A stretch of 6,160 bases of DNA from Vulcanimicrobiota bacterium (GTDB lineage Bacteria; Vulcanimicrobiota; Vulcanimicrobiia; Vulcanimicrobiales; Vulcanimicrobiaceae), in NCBI GenBank assembly GCA_013289785.1, contig JABCZE010000105.1, forward strand, positions 1 through 6,160, written 5' to 3'. A program made the translations under genes and the position numbers. The notes beneath the pieces were generated by a model that was not told the DNA's origin, ran no database searches, and saw nothing but the letters and a program-made list of their open reading frames with translations. Every line of letters starts with the position of its first letter. The stretch's first letter is position 1. Shown here one piece after another: positions 1 to 6,066 of this stretch.

Positions 1-577
1 CGCAGCCTCGACCGGACTTCGTCTGCAGAGCGGCCGCCGTATCGAAACCGAGACCATCATCTGGAGCGCCGGCGTGCAGCCCTCCGCGACTGTTGCAAAG
101 ACCACGCTGCCGACGACGAAGCGCGGTGCGATCCAAACGCAACGTGACATGCGCGTCGCAGGGATTAGCGGAGTCTGGGCGCTCGGGGACTGCGCGTCGA
201 TTCCGGACGGAGAGGGCGGGGTCTATCCGGCCACCGCGCAACATGCGATTCGCGAAGGGCCGTCGCTCGCCGACAACATCGTCGCCGCGATTAGCGGTAA
301 GCCGACGAAGCCGTTCCGCTATACTTCGCTCGGCATGATGGCCGCATTAGGGGGGCGCAAGGCGGTCGCGCAGCTTCCGGGCAATCGCGTGATAACCGGC
401 TTCATTGCGTGGTTTTTATGGCGCACCTACTATTTATTGCGGCTGCCGGGCCTCGATCGAAAGCTTCGCGTCGCCTTCGACTGGACGCTCGAACTGATTT
501 TCCCCCGGGACACGGCGGAACTCCGATTCGGCGAGCAACATGAAGTGCGCCACGATGAGATGCTCTCGCGCTCGTAG
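1..577 (+). CDS. ndh: Type II NADH dehydrogenase-like FAD/NAD(P) oxidoreductase, C-terminal part (5' end outside window)
   Basis: The frame is open from base 2, so the gene enters from the left and only about 191 C-terminal residues are visible. They show the order typical of NDH-2 enzymes: a strand ending TIIWSAGVQPS, the FAD-binding segment VWALGDCASIPD, then YPATAQHAIREG and a late LGGRKAVAQLPG segment. The end is a Trp/Tyr/Leu-rich amphipathic stretch (ITGFIAWFLWRTYYLLRLPG) followed by RKLRVAFDWTLELIFPRD. In this family the C-terminal helices bind the enzyme to the inner face of the membrane, where it passes electrons from NADH to quinone without pumping protons. The GTG at base 74 lies inside the domain and is not the true start. 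The N-terminal nucleotide-binding folds are missing, so another member of the pyridine nucleotide-disulphide oxidoreductase family cannot be fully excluded, but the C-terminal pattern favours NDH-2. Confidence 0.85.
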   Translation, partial: AASTGLRLQSGRRIETETIIWSAGVQPSATVAKTTLPTTKRGAIQTQRDMRVAGISGVWALGDCASIPDGEGGVYPATAQHAIREGPSLADNIVAAISGKPTKPFRYTSLGMMAALGGRKAVAQLPGNRVITGFIAWFLWRTYYLLRLPGLDRKLRVAFDWTLELIFPRDTAELRFGEQHEVRHDEMLSRS

Positions 578-589
578 AACGTTACCCAT

Positions 590-1987
590 ATGCTCCGCGA
601 ACCGATCGAACGCCTCATCCGCGACCCCAAAGAGTTCACGCGCGACGTCAAGTTCCCCGATCCGAGGGAGATCCGGATCTACGACGAGACGCTGCGCGAC
701 GGCGAACAGATGCCGGGCGTTTGCTACACGCCGAGCCAGAAGCTCGAGATTGCCAAAGAGCTGGCAGGCGTTGGCGTGCACGTCATGAGCGTCGGCTTTC
801 CGGCAGCGTCGGCAGGCGATCGCCGCACTCTACAATTGGTGATGGAGGCGAAGCGCCGCGGCGAGTTGGGCGACGTCGAGATCGTCGTGATGTGCCGCAG
901 CAATCGGAACGACATCGACGTGACGGTCAAAACTCTGCGCGACGTTGGAATCGAGCCCCGCGAAGTAACGTTCTTCATCTTTACCAGCGGCAGCGATCTG
1001 CATCTGAAATATAAGATCGGCAAAATGCTGTTGCGCTACGAAGGACGCGACGAGCGTGAGTGGCTCGATCTGCCGTTGGCGTTCTACCGCGAGGCGAACA
1101 TTCGTCTGCAGTGCGACGCGATCCGGCACGCCCGCGAGTGCGGCGTCGAACGCATCGAGTTTGGGGCCGAAGACGGCAGCCGGGGTGACGTCGAGTACTT
1201 CATCGAGTATTTTAAGGCCGGTCTGAACGCCGGCGGCACGCGCCCGGCGTGGCCCGACACCGTGGGCACGCTGACGCCCGAAGCGACGCGCTGGTATTGC
1301 TCGCGCATCGTTGCGGCGCTACCGCCAGGGCTGCCGATCGTCGCGCACCTTCACAATGACTACGGCCTGGGCACGATCAACGCGATCGCGGCCGTTTCGT
1401 GCGGCTTCAAGGTCGTGTCGGTAACGGCCAACGGCTACGGCGAGCGGGCCGGTAACGTGAAGTTGCACGAGTTCGTCGTCGCGCTGCGCGTTCTCTACGG
1501 CATCGAGCTCCCCGGCTTCAAGTACGCCAAACTGCGCGAACTTGCACGCTTCATGGAACGCATGAGCGGCATCCCGCTGCAGCAGCACGAGCCGATCGTC
1601 GGCTCCAAAGTCTTTGCCCACGAGTCCGGCATCCACACCCAGGCGATGCTCATCGATCACCGGATGTACGAAGCCGTTCCGGCCGAACTAGTGGGCGCGG
1701 GTACGAGCTGGGTCTTCGGGAAACACACGGGCGCCGCGCTCGTCGAAGACACGCTGCGCCGAAATGCGCAGCGCCTCGCGGACGCCGGCATCGAGCCGAA
1801 CTCCGAGCTGGCGCATCGCGTGACCGACGAAGTCAAGCGTCTACGCGAAGAGCGTGCCGCGTCGAGCAAGAGCGAGGAGACGATCGAGCTCTACGAAGTC
1901 GCGATGCGCCGGCTTTCGCTGACCGAAGAAGACGTCGTGGACATCGCAATTGCGCTAGGCACTCCGCGGCCTGCGGTCGCCTCGTGA
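590..1987 (+). CDS. Isopropylmalate/homocitrate/citramalate synthase family enzyme without regulatory domain
   Basis: This 465-residue protein belongs to the HMGL-like TIM-barrel family, which condenses acetyl-CoA with a 2-oxoacid. Visible motifs are YDETLRDGEQ at 31-40 (family signature; Arg36 and Asp37 are the usual catalytic and metal-site residues), HLHND at 253-257 (two metal-binding His), NGYGERAGN at 281-289, and HESGIHTQ at 344-351 in the region after the barrel. A short helical tail follows from about 385. A full LeuA protein carries a further allosteric dimer domain of over 100 residues; there is no room for it here, as in NifV/homocitrate-synthase-type and some natural-product enzymes. 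About 28 residues precede the barrel. The ATG is 12 bases after the preceding stop and has no clear Shine-Dalgarno, suggesting coupling to the upstream gene. No leuB/C/D or nif neighbour is present, so the oxoacid substrate (2-oxoisovalerate, 2-oxoglutarate, pyruvate or other) is open. Confidence 0.88.
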   Translation: MLREPIERLIRDPKEFTRDVKFPDPREIRIYDETLRDGEQMPGVCYTPSQKLEIAKELAGVGVHVMSVGFPAASAGDRRTLQLVMEAKRRGELGDVEIVVMCRSNRNDIDVTVKTLRDVGIEPREVTFFIFTSGSDLHLKYKIGKMLLRYEGRDEREWLDLPLAFYREANIRLQCDAIRHARECGVERIEFGAEDGSRGDVEYFIEYFKAGLNAGGTRPAWPDTVGTLTPEATRWYCSRIVAALPPGLPIVAHLHNDYGLGTINAIAAVSCGFKVVSVTANGYGERAGNVKLHEFVVALRVLYGIELPGFKYAKLRELARFMERMSGIPLQQHEPIVGSKVFAHESGIHTQAMLIDHRMYEAVPAELVGAGTSWVFGKHTGAALVEDTLRRNAQRLADAGIEPNSELAHRVTDEVKRLREERAASSKSEETIELYEVAMRRLSLTEEDVVDIAIALGTPRPAVAS

Positions 1988-2235
1988 GGGCGCCGGGCGA
2001 GACGCCCGAAGAGCGCGCCGAGTATCGACGAACGCATTGGAAGGCTCGCAAAAGTCGGCCCGGCGAAGAGCATGATCCCGTCGATGGCGGGTATTGGCAG
2101 GCACGCTCGCGAGACGAGCGGAGCCAAGAAACATGGGAACTCACTGTTTTGCAATGGCGGTTAATGCGTGGAATCGATCCCGTTCAACTCCGACTGGACC
2201 GAACTGCTCGCAGCGTTCAACGCGGCCGGCGTTAG
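1984..2235 (+). CDS. Small charged helical protein, probable partner of the downstream nucleotidyltransferase
   Basis: An 83-residue, strongly charged, Arg-rich frame whose GTG start overlaps the stop of the synthase gene as GTGA, a classic translational-coupling arrangement. Its end overlaps the next gene by 68 bases. The second half (about 36-80) contains GYWQARSRDER, then TWELTVLQWRLMRGIDP and QLRLDRTARSV. From memory, small proteins encoded just before stand-alone nucleotidyltransferase-fold proteins often have this layout: Tyr-Trp, then an Arg-Ser/Glu-Arg turn, a helix with Glu-Leu, and a final Leu-Asp/Gln-Arg. This similarity is by eye only. No signal peptide or membrane segment is seen. 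The first 30 residues are low complexity, so the true start is uncertain, but there is no in-frame ATG before residue 61. The alternative is that it is a chance open frame in GC-rich DNA. Confidence 0.55.
   Translation: MRAPGETPEERAEYRRTHWKARKSRPGEEHDPVDGGYWQARSRDERSQETWELTVLQWRLMRGIDPVQLRLDRTARSVQRGRR
2156..2160 (+). promoter_or_regulatory. Shine-Dalgarno-like site for the nucleotidyltransferase gene
   Basis: GGCGG ends 7 bases before the GTG at 2168. It lies inside the upstream small gene and supports GTG 2168 as the start, since a TAA two codons upstream excludes a longer product. Confidence 0.45.
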
Positions 2236-2626
2236 GTACATCGTCGTCGGAGCCTTTGCGTACGCGCGTTATGCGCGGCCGCGGGCGACCGGCGACCTCG
2301 ATCTCTGGGTCGAGTGTACGCAGGAAAACGCACGACGCGTCTTCGGTGCGCTCCAGGAATTTGGCGCGCCGCTCGAGGGTCTAACGGCCGGAGATTTTGC
2401 CTCGGCTGGATTCTTTTACAGCTTCGGCCGGCCGCCGATCGAGGTAGACATCATCACCGAAATCAGTGGCGTTTTGTTTGATGATGCCTGGCAAAGCCGC
2501 GACGCCGGAACTCTCGGCGGGGTCCCCGTCCCGTTCATCGGGCGCGAAGAGTTTTTGCGAAACAAACGCTCAACCGGGCGGCTCAAAGATCTGGCCGACG
2601 CAGAAGCGGTCGAAAAGGGAAATTGA
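2168..2626 (+). CDS. Nucleotidyltransferase-fold protein (DUF6036/AbiEii-like minimal NTase)
   Basis: This 152-residue protein has the hallmarks of the minimal nucleotidyltransferase fold. An N-terminal helix (DWTELLAAFNAAGVRY) leads to VVGAFAYARYARPRATGDLDLWV at about 26-48, holding the Asp43-x-Asp45 metal pair after the Gly-Ala turn that stands for the usual Gly-Gly/Ser. A third acidic residue sits in IEVDIITEI (Asp94). The C-terminus, IGREEFLRNKRSTGRLKDLADAEAV, matches the closing Lys/Gly-Arg/Asp-x-x-Asp helix of such families. All three acidic residues are present, so it could transfer nucleotides; relatives include type IV toxin-antitoxin and HEPN-MNT components as well as uncharacterised solitary proteins. 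The GTG is the first possible start, since an in-frame TAA lies at 2162-2164, and it has an upstream GGCGG. Its first 68 bases overlap the preceding small gene. The target is unknown. Confidence 0.82.
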   Translation: MESIPFNSDWTELLAAFNAAGVRYIVVGAFAYARYARPRATGDLDLWVECTQENARRVFGALQEFGAPLEGLTAGDFASAGFFYSFGRPPIEVDIITEISGVLFDDAWQSRDAGTLGGVPVPFIGREEFLRNKRSTGRLKDLADAEAVEKGN

Positions 2627-2628
2627 AC

Positions 2629-3024
2629 TCATTCGCCTTTGATTAGCTCGATACGATTCCCAAACGGGTCGGAAATATAGCAGTGAGGGCTTCCGTCAAA
2701 TAACGAACCGTCTTCGACGACACGCGCTCCGTGAGCGCGAACGCACTGCACGAGAGCTTCATAGTCGGCACATCGGAACGCGGGATGAGCCTTCATTGCC
2801 GCCTGAAAATCGTCGTCGACGCCGAGGTGCACCGCCACGTCCCCGCTACGTAGCCACATTCCGCCGCGATCGATCAATTCGGCCGGCTTGAGCTGTTCGG
2901 TGAGGCCGAGGATGCCGACGTAGAACGACCGCGCTTCGGCCTCTTTGCCGCGAGGGATTGCGAGTTGAACGTGGTCGACGCGCCGAAACGGCGGGCGACG
3001 GTCTAACGGTCGGACCAGGCCCAC
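2629..3024 (-). CDS. VOC family (glyoxalase/bleomycin-resistance fold) protein
   Basis: A 131-residue single-unit vicinal oxygen chelate protein. It begins the fold with RRVDHVQLAIPRGKEAEARSFYVGILGL (about 14-41) and ends with HCYISDPFGNRIELIKG (about 114-130), the characteristic closing strand. The expected metal ligands are present: His18 in DHVQL, His66 in AVHLGV and Glu126 in RIELI. The segment HLGVDDDFQAAMKAHPAF matches a common bacterial subgroup of small VOC proteins with unknown substrate. Family members act as lyases, isomerases, dioxygenases or drug-binding resistance proteins, so no reaction can be assigned. The GTG start overlaps the end of the secreted NTF2-like gene by 22 bases, suggesting coupled translation. 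A GGAG lies directly next to this GTG, closer than usual, so the exact start is uncertain. Its stop is only 2 bases from the convergent nucleotidyltransferase gene. Confidence 0.87.
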   Translation of the reverse strand: MGLVRPLDRRPPFRRVDHVQLAIPRGKEAEARSFYVGILGLTEQLKPAELIDRGGMWLRSGDVAVHLGVDDDFQAAMKAHPAFRCADYEALVQCVRAHGARVVEDGSLFDGSPHCYISDPFGNRIELIKGE

Positions 3025-3473
3025 TCCGAGATAAGCCAGCCGCTCCGCGTGTTTGTCATCGTCAGTGCAAAGGTGGCGTTATCCTTCATCGGTTTTCCGC
3101 GTTGTTTGTACGTGAAGGTCGCGGGATAAACGACGTAGGCGTGTTCGCCGTCGACCAGGACGTGCCACGGAGTGCCGAGGGTGACGACCCCGTTGGTTAT
3201 CCCATTCTTTTTCGCGTTGGCGGTGTAGGCGCTGGCCCAGTCGGCGCAGGCCCGGCTTCCCTGCCATTTAAACGGCGAAAAATTGTCGATGATCGATGCC
3301 GGCGAGTCACATGCGGCCGTCCACGCATTCATATCGCCTTTATTAAATGCCACGACCGCATGTTCGATCGCCGCCGTCACGCCGCTGGTGTCCGACGCCG
3401 AACACACGGCGGGCGCCGATAGGAGCGCGAACGCCGCCGTCAGCGTAACGATGAGTGGTCTCCGGATTTTCAT
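3003..3473 (-). CDS. Secreted NTF2/SnoaL-like (DUF4440-type) protein
   Basis: A 156-residue protein starting MKIRR with a clear Sec signal peptide: positive N-terminus, hydrophobic core LIVTLTAAFALLSAPAV, and likely cleavage after CSA at about residue 26. The Cys at 24 does not fit a lipobox. The mature part begins TSGVTAAIEHAVVAFNKGDMNAWTAACD, the helical opening of the NTF2-like/SnoaL cone fold. Strands follow, such as WHVLVDGEHAYVVYPATFTYKQRGKPM and FALTMTNTRSGWLISEWAWSDR, the last being the usual closing strand pair. In DUF4440-type proteins this fold binds small ligands or has isomerase/hydrolase-like activity; none can be named here. The ATG at 3473 is chosen because AGGGGAG lies 6 bases upstream and the signal peptide starts there. 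The frame stays open further upstream, but that reading has no signal peptide and runs into the neighbouring gene. Confidence 0.82.
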   Translation of the reverse strand: MKIRRPLIVTLTAAFALLSAPAVCSASDTSGVTAAIEHAVVAFNKGDMNAWTAACDSPASIIDNFSPFKWQGSRACADWASAYTANAKKNGITNGVVTLGTPWHVLVDGEHAYVVYPATFTYKQRGKPMKDNATFALTMTNTRSGWLISEWAWSDR

Positions 3474-3479
3474 GCATTT

Positions 3480-3486
3480 CTCCCCT
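3480..3486 (-). promoter_or_regulatory. Strong Shine-Dalgarno of the NTF2-like gene
   Basis: Read on the minus strand this is AGGGGAG, 6 bases before the ATG at 3473. It is the clearest ribosome binding site in the window and fixes the start of the secreted protein. Confidence 0.7.
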
Positions 3487-3506
3487 CGAAGTAAGCTCAG
3501 AACCGA

Positions 3507-3545
3507 GCAGGAGGGCGGTTTCTTGCGCCCGTGTGGCTCCCCTGC
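3507..3545 (-). other. Possible nested hairpin in the 74-base gap between LolA-like and NTF2-like genes
   Basis: The inner arms GGGCG (3513-3517) and CGCCC (3526-3530) enclose an 8-base loop. The outer arms GCAGG (3507-3511) and CCTGC (3541-3545) can pair around them, with unpaired bases between the two stems. No T run follows on the minus strand, so it is not a standard intrinsic terminator. It could act as a weak processing or attenuation structure, or be chance in GC-rich DNA. Confidence 0.3.
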
Positions 3546-3547
3546 TT

Positions 3548-4405
3548 TTAGGGCCCCGGCTCGACGAGCGTCGTGTCTTGCATCTCCGGCGCGATGAGTG
3601 GCGTGTCGTAAAATGTCGAGCTGGGTTCCTGGATGTCTTCGAACGCAATGGTTGCGCCCCGAACTACGCGGTGGTGCCCGAGATAAAGCGTATCGGCGGC
3701 GCTCTCGCGCCTTATATACGGCGCTCCATCGACGACCGAAAAATCTACCGACCACGGCACGTCCACCAGCGGAGCGAGGGTAAAGTTTCCTGCGACGATT
3801 GCCTTCCTCGGTAGGTAATCGCTGGTACCGATCCAGAGCTCGCGCAAGCGGTTATCTTTCGGCTTTCGAAGCGGCGTAAGCCCGAGATGATACGTCGGTA
3901 CGCCATCGAGCAGCGGCCTATCGATCAACGAGACTCGGTAGTCGGGTGACCCCGAAGACACAATTGCAATGACGCGCAGCGAGCTACCCGCTTGCGGCGA
4001 GGTTGCCGACGTGCGCGCGGCTTTGTAGCGCAGGCCAAACATGTACGTTGGTTCCAGTAGCGGCTCGCCGAGGAGATCCTGATAGGGCGCCGGATGACCG
4101 ACGGGGATCTGCTTGCCGGTACATCCGCCTTTTGCAATGCAGAGCTCGAAGCCGATGTTCAGGTTGACCCCGTGGGGCACGGGCGGCGGTTTGGCCAGCT
4201 GTTCGTCGCTGATGGGAAAGATTCGAATCGCTCCATCAGCGGGATCGGCGCCGGCGCGATAGTGATCGGCGACCGGCGTCTCTCCGTCGAGCCCACTGAC
4301 GGCGATCGTGTAGCTAAGATGGTTGGGATAGTGCGCGCTCGTAACGGCCGACCGAGCGTGAAGCCAGATCGAATAAGCATCGACGGCGGCCGGCGCCTGA
4401 TCCAT
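3548..4405 (-). CDS. LolA-like beta-rich protein of unknown function, without visible signal peptide
   Basis: A 285-residue protein that I cannot assign to a named family with certainty. Its opening, YSIWLHARSAVTSAHYPNHLSYTIAVSG, resembles the first helix and strand of mature LolA/LolB-type or outer-membrane lipoprotein-sorting-like domains. The second half contains VPTYHLGLTPLRKPKDNRLRELWIGTSDYLPRKAIVAGNF, like the recurring strand pattern ending in a Leu-Pro turn in that superfamily. Two cysteines (in FELCIAKGGC) could form a disulphide. Such proteins normally act outside the cytoplasm, yet no N-terminal hydrophobic segment is present. The ATG begins 9 bases after the M55 stop, and that TAG is in the same frame, so no longer start is possible. 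It may have lost its signal, be a recent rearrangement, or work in the cytoplasm. The operon position suggests a link to the aminopeptidases. Confidence 0.7.
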   Translation of the reverse strand: MDQAPAAVDAYSIWLHARSAVTSAHYPNHLSYTIAVSGLDGETPVADHYRAGADPADGAIRIFPISDEQLAKPPPVPHGVNLNIGFELCIAKGGCTGKQIPVGHPAPYQDLLGEPLLEPTYMFGLRYKAARTSATSPQAGSSLRVIAIVSSGSPDYRVSLIDRPLLDGVPTYHLGLTPLRKPKDNRLRELWIGTSDYLPRKAIVAGNFTLAPLVDVPWSVDFSVVDGAPYIRRESAADTLYLGHHRVVRGATIAFEDIQEPSSTFYDTPLIAPEMQDTTLVEPGP

Positions 4406-4414
4406 GCTTACCCG

Positions 4415-5239
4415 CTACGCTTGGGCGCCGAGCCGCCAGGTCGCGACGAACGCTTTGAAGACGACCGGATAGGAGTCGTGCGTGAAGCGAACGCTGCGCG
4501 GGCCGGTTCGTTCAAAGCTGGGTATCGTCGCGACGAGATGCGCTTGGGCCGCGGTCACGAACTGCACGTCGAGCGTGATGGGCGGGTCGAAGCAAAACGG
4601 CTGTGCCGTTGACGCGCCGGCGATCGCCGCTTGCGCTTCGCGTCGAATTGCGCGCTGCGCCGCTACCGGCATCATCGAATCGGCGGCGAAGTTGCCGATC
4701 GATTCTTTCACGACGACGCCGCGCACCCAGGGCATCTGCCTCGTAATCCCTTCGACCGTCGTACGATCGCCCGTCGCCATTAGGAGCGGCACGCCGTAGA
4801 AGCCCAGCAGGCCTGCGTTGAGCGTCGCTTCGCCGCAGCGGACTCCGTTGACGCGAACGTCGTAGATGATCGAGGGCGTATACGTATGGCACAACACCGC
4901 GTCGGCATCCCCTGCTGCCCCGTGATAACCGATAAAGAACGCTCCGTCGAAGTCGCCGTCGGCGCCTTGCACCATCGAGAACGGCTTACGGTTCCCGAAG
5001 ATGACTCGCACGTCGGCGGGAAGCTCGTCGAGCAAAAGGTTGCGCATCGGTCCGTGCGAGTCGTTGACGAGCACGGTAGTCGCGCCGCGCGCGCGCGCGC
5101 CCTCGATTGCACCGGCCACCTCTTGCGTGTAGTACCGGCGGTAGATTTCGTACTCCGGGTTGGGCGTTCGAGCGTCGACCTGTTGCCAGGCGCAGACGCC
5201 GGCGACGCCCTCCATGTCGCTCGAGATGTAAAGGTTCAT
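4415..5239 (-). CDS. M55 family zinc D-aminopeptidase (DppA-like), second copy
   Basis: A 274-residue protein of the usual length for DppA-type M55 peptidases, which in Bacillus subtilis release N-terminal D-amino acids from short peptides such as D-Ala-D-Ala. All five zinc-ligand positions known for DppA can be matched by eye: Asp8 and Glu10 (SSDMEG), His62 (VNDSHG), His106 (GYHG) and Glu137 (GEATLNA). His118 (CHTY) sits where DppA has an active-site His. There is no signal peptide, so it is likely cytoplasmic. Its ATG overlaps the TGA of the upstream paralogue (ATGA), implying coupled translation and perhaps a mixed ring, since DppA is a decamer. It ends in TAG, followed after 9 bases by the LolA-like gene in the same frame. 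Substrate range is unknown. Confidence 0.93.
   Translation of the reverse strand: MNLYISSDMEGVAGVCAWQQVDARTPNPEYEIYRRYYTQEVAGAIEGARARGATTVLVNDSHGPMRNLLLDELPADVRVIFGNRKPFSMVQGADGDFDGAFFIGYHGAAGDADAVLCHTYTPSIIYDVRVNGVRCGEATLNAGLLGFYGVPLLMATGDRTTVEGITRQMPWVRGVVVKESIGNFAADSMMPVAAQRAIRREAQAAIAGASTAQPFCFDPPITLDVQFVTAAQAHLVATIPSFERTGPRSVRFTHDSYPVVFKAFVATWRLGAQA
5027..5070 (-). repeat. Conserved nucleotide block shared by the two M55 genes (copy in second gene)
   Basis: Contains a 15-base exact match (5027-5041) and a 17-base exact match (5054-5070) to the block at 5857-5900, both at a constant offset of 830 bases. It encodes the NDSH...MRNLLLD region, including a zinc-ligand His. It is the trace of a tandem gene duplication held by protein constraint. 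Confidence 0.7.
5087..5100. repeat. Short (GC)7 dinucleotide tract inside the second M55 gene
   Basis: Seven GC units in a row, encoding part of EGARARGATT on the minus strand. The first paralogue has a less regular sequence at the same place (EGARDGGARR). The length is compatible with codon choice in GC-rich DNA; slippage here would break the gene. Confidence 0.5.
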
Positions 5240-6066
5240 CCCGCGTTGGCGGCGGCGGCGATGCGCGTTGCGGCGAGAAAGGCTTCGAACAGACTCGGGT
5301 AGTCGCCCGCGCCGAACCGTACGGCGCGGCCGCCGATTCGGGCAAAACCCGGCATCAGCTCGATGAAATCGGCATGCTCGACCTGGGCCGTTTCGATCGT
5401 GAGCTCAAACGGCGCCTGAAAGGTGAAGGGCTCGGCGCGTGCGACGCGACCCATGGCCTCGCGCGCCCCGGCACGAATCGCCTCTTGCGCGGCCGGGGGC
5501 GTCAGCGAGTTCACGGCCGAGAATCCGATCGCATCCTTCACGGCAACGCCGATTGCCCACGGCATGACGCGCAGGCACTCATCGACGATCGTGCGGTCGC
5601 CGGTAATCAGGACGACCGGAACGCCGTAACTGCCGGCCAGCGCCGCATTGAGTAACGCTTCGCTGCACTGCGTGCCGTTGACGATCGCGCGATAGACGTC
5701 GTCGGAGTAGGTATGCGCGAGCGTCGCAGCGTCACCCGCCTTGGCGTGATAGCCCGTGAAAAAGACCGCATCGATTCCCGTGCCAAAGCCCTGCATCATG
5801 CTCCACGGCTTGGGCGCACCGGAGATAATTCGCAGATCGTCGTCTGCAGGCAGCTGGTCGAGCAAAAGGTTTCGCATGGACCAGTGCGAGTCGTTGACGA
5901 TGATTCGGCGCGCGCCGCCGTCGCGCGCGCCCTCGACGGCCGCGCGGACTTCCTGCGTCATGTACGAGCGAAAAACCGGATACTCATGAGTATCGCCGGG
6001 GTCGCACTGTTTCCACGAGCAAAGGCCCGCGGTACCCTCCATGTCGCAGGAAATATAAACGTTCAT
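5236..6066 (-). CDS. M55 family zinc D-aminopeptidase (DppA-like), first copy
   Basis: A 276-residue paralogue of the next gene, clearly related along its full length (shared blocks include YIS-DMEG-AG, VNDSH--MRNLLLD-LPAD, GYH--AGDA and YGVP--GDRT). Metal ligands by family comparison are Asp8, Glu10 (SCDMEG), His61 (VNDSHW), His107 (GYHA) and Glu136 (SEALLNA); His118 (AHTY) is also kept. It differs from its neighbour near the active site (Cys7 for Ser7, Ser-Glu for Gly-Glu, Trp after the His61 motif), so it may prefer different peptides. The ATG overlaps the stop of the TPR gene (ATGA), and no strong Shine-Dalgarno is seen just upstream, consistent with re-initiation after the TPR gene. It is likely cytoplasmic. 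A role in recycling or degrading D-amino-acid peptides from cell wall turnover is inference. Confidence 0.93.
   Translation of the reverse strand: MNVYISCDMEGTAGLCSWKQCDPGDTHEYPVFRSYMTQEVRAAVEGARDGGARRIIVNDSHWSMRNLLLDQLPADDDLRIISGAPKPWSMMQGFGTGIDAVFFTGYHAKAGDAATLAHTYSDDVYRAIVNGTQCSEALLNAALAGSYGVPVVLITGDRTIVDECLRVMPWAIGVAVKDAIGFSAVNSLTPPAAQEAIRAGAREAMGRVARAEPFTFQAPFELTIETAQVEHADFIELMPGFARIGGRAVRFGAGDYPSLFEAFLAATRIAAAANAG
5857..5900 (-). repeat. Conserved nucleotide block shared by the two M55 genes (copy in first gene)
   Basis: Partner of the block at 5027-5070: exact matches at 5857-5871 and 5884-5900, offset 830 bases. It encodes the equivalent NDSH...MRNLLLD segment of the first paralogue. 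Confidence 0.7.

Noticed and set aside
434..781. Minus-strand open frame across the NADH dehydrogenase/synthase junction
   Set aside because: It lies antisense to two well-supported genes and shows no family motif; long open antisense frames are common in GC-rich DNA.
1984..2235. HEPN toxin identity for the small protein
   Set aside because: No RxxxxH-type HEPN motif is present and the length is short for a HEPN domain, so it was left as unassigned.
3507..3550. Intrinsic terminator after the LolA-like gene
   Set aside because: The hairpin is interrupted and no T run follows it on the transcribed minus strand; the TTTT at 3546-3549 is on the wrong side.
3474..3755. Upstream extension of the NTF2-like gene to 3755 in the same frame
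   Set aside because: The extension is Arg-rich, overlaps the LolA-like coding region, and would bury a clear signal peptide; the ATG at 3473 has a strong Shine-Dalgarno.
4094..4612. Plus-strand 172-codon open frame
   Set aside because: It is antisense to the LolA-like and second M55 genes, both with recognisable folds, and its translation shows no motif.
5107..5655. Plus-strand 182-codon open frame
   Set aside because: It runs antisense across the M55-M55 junction, where both real genes keep metal ligands; its composition looks like a shadow frame.
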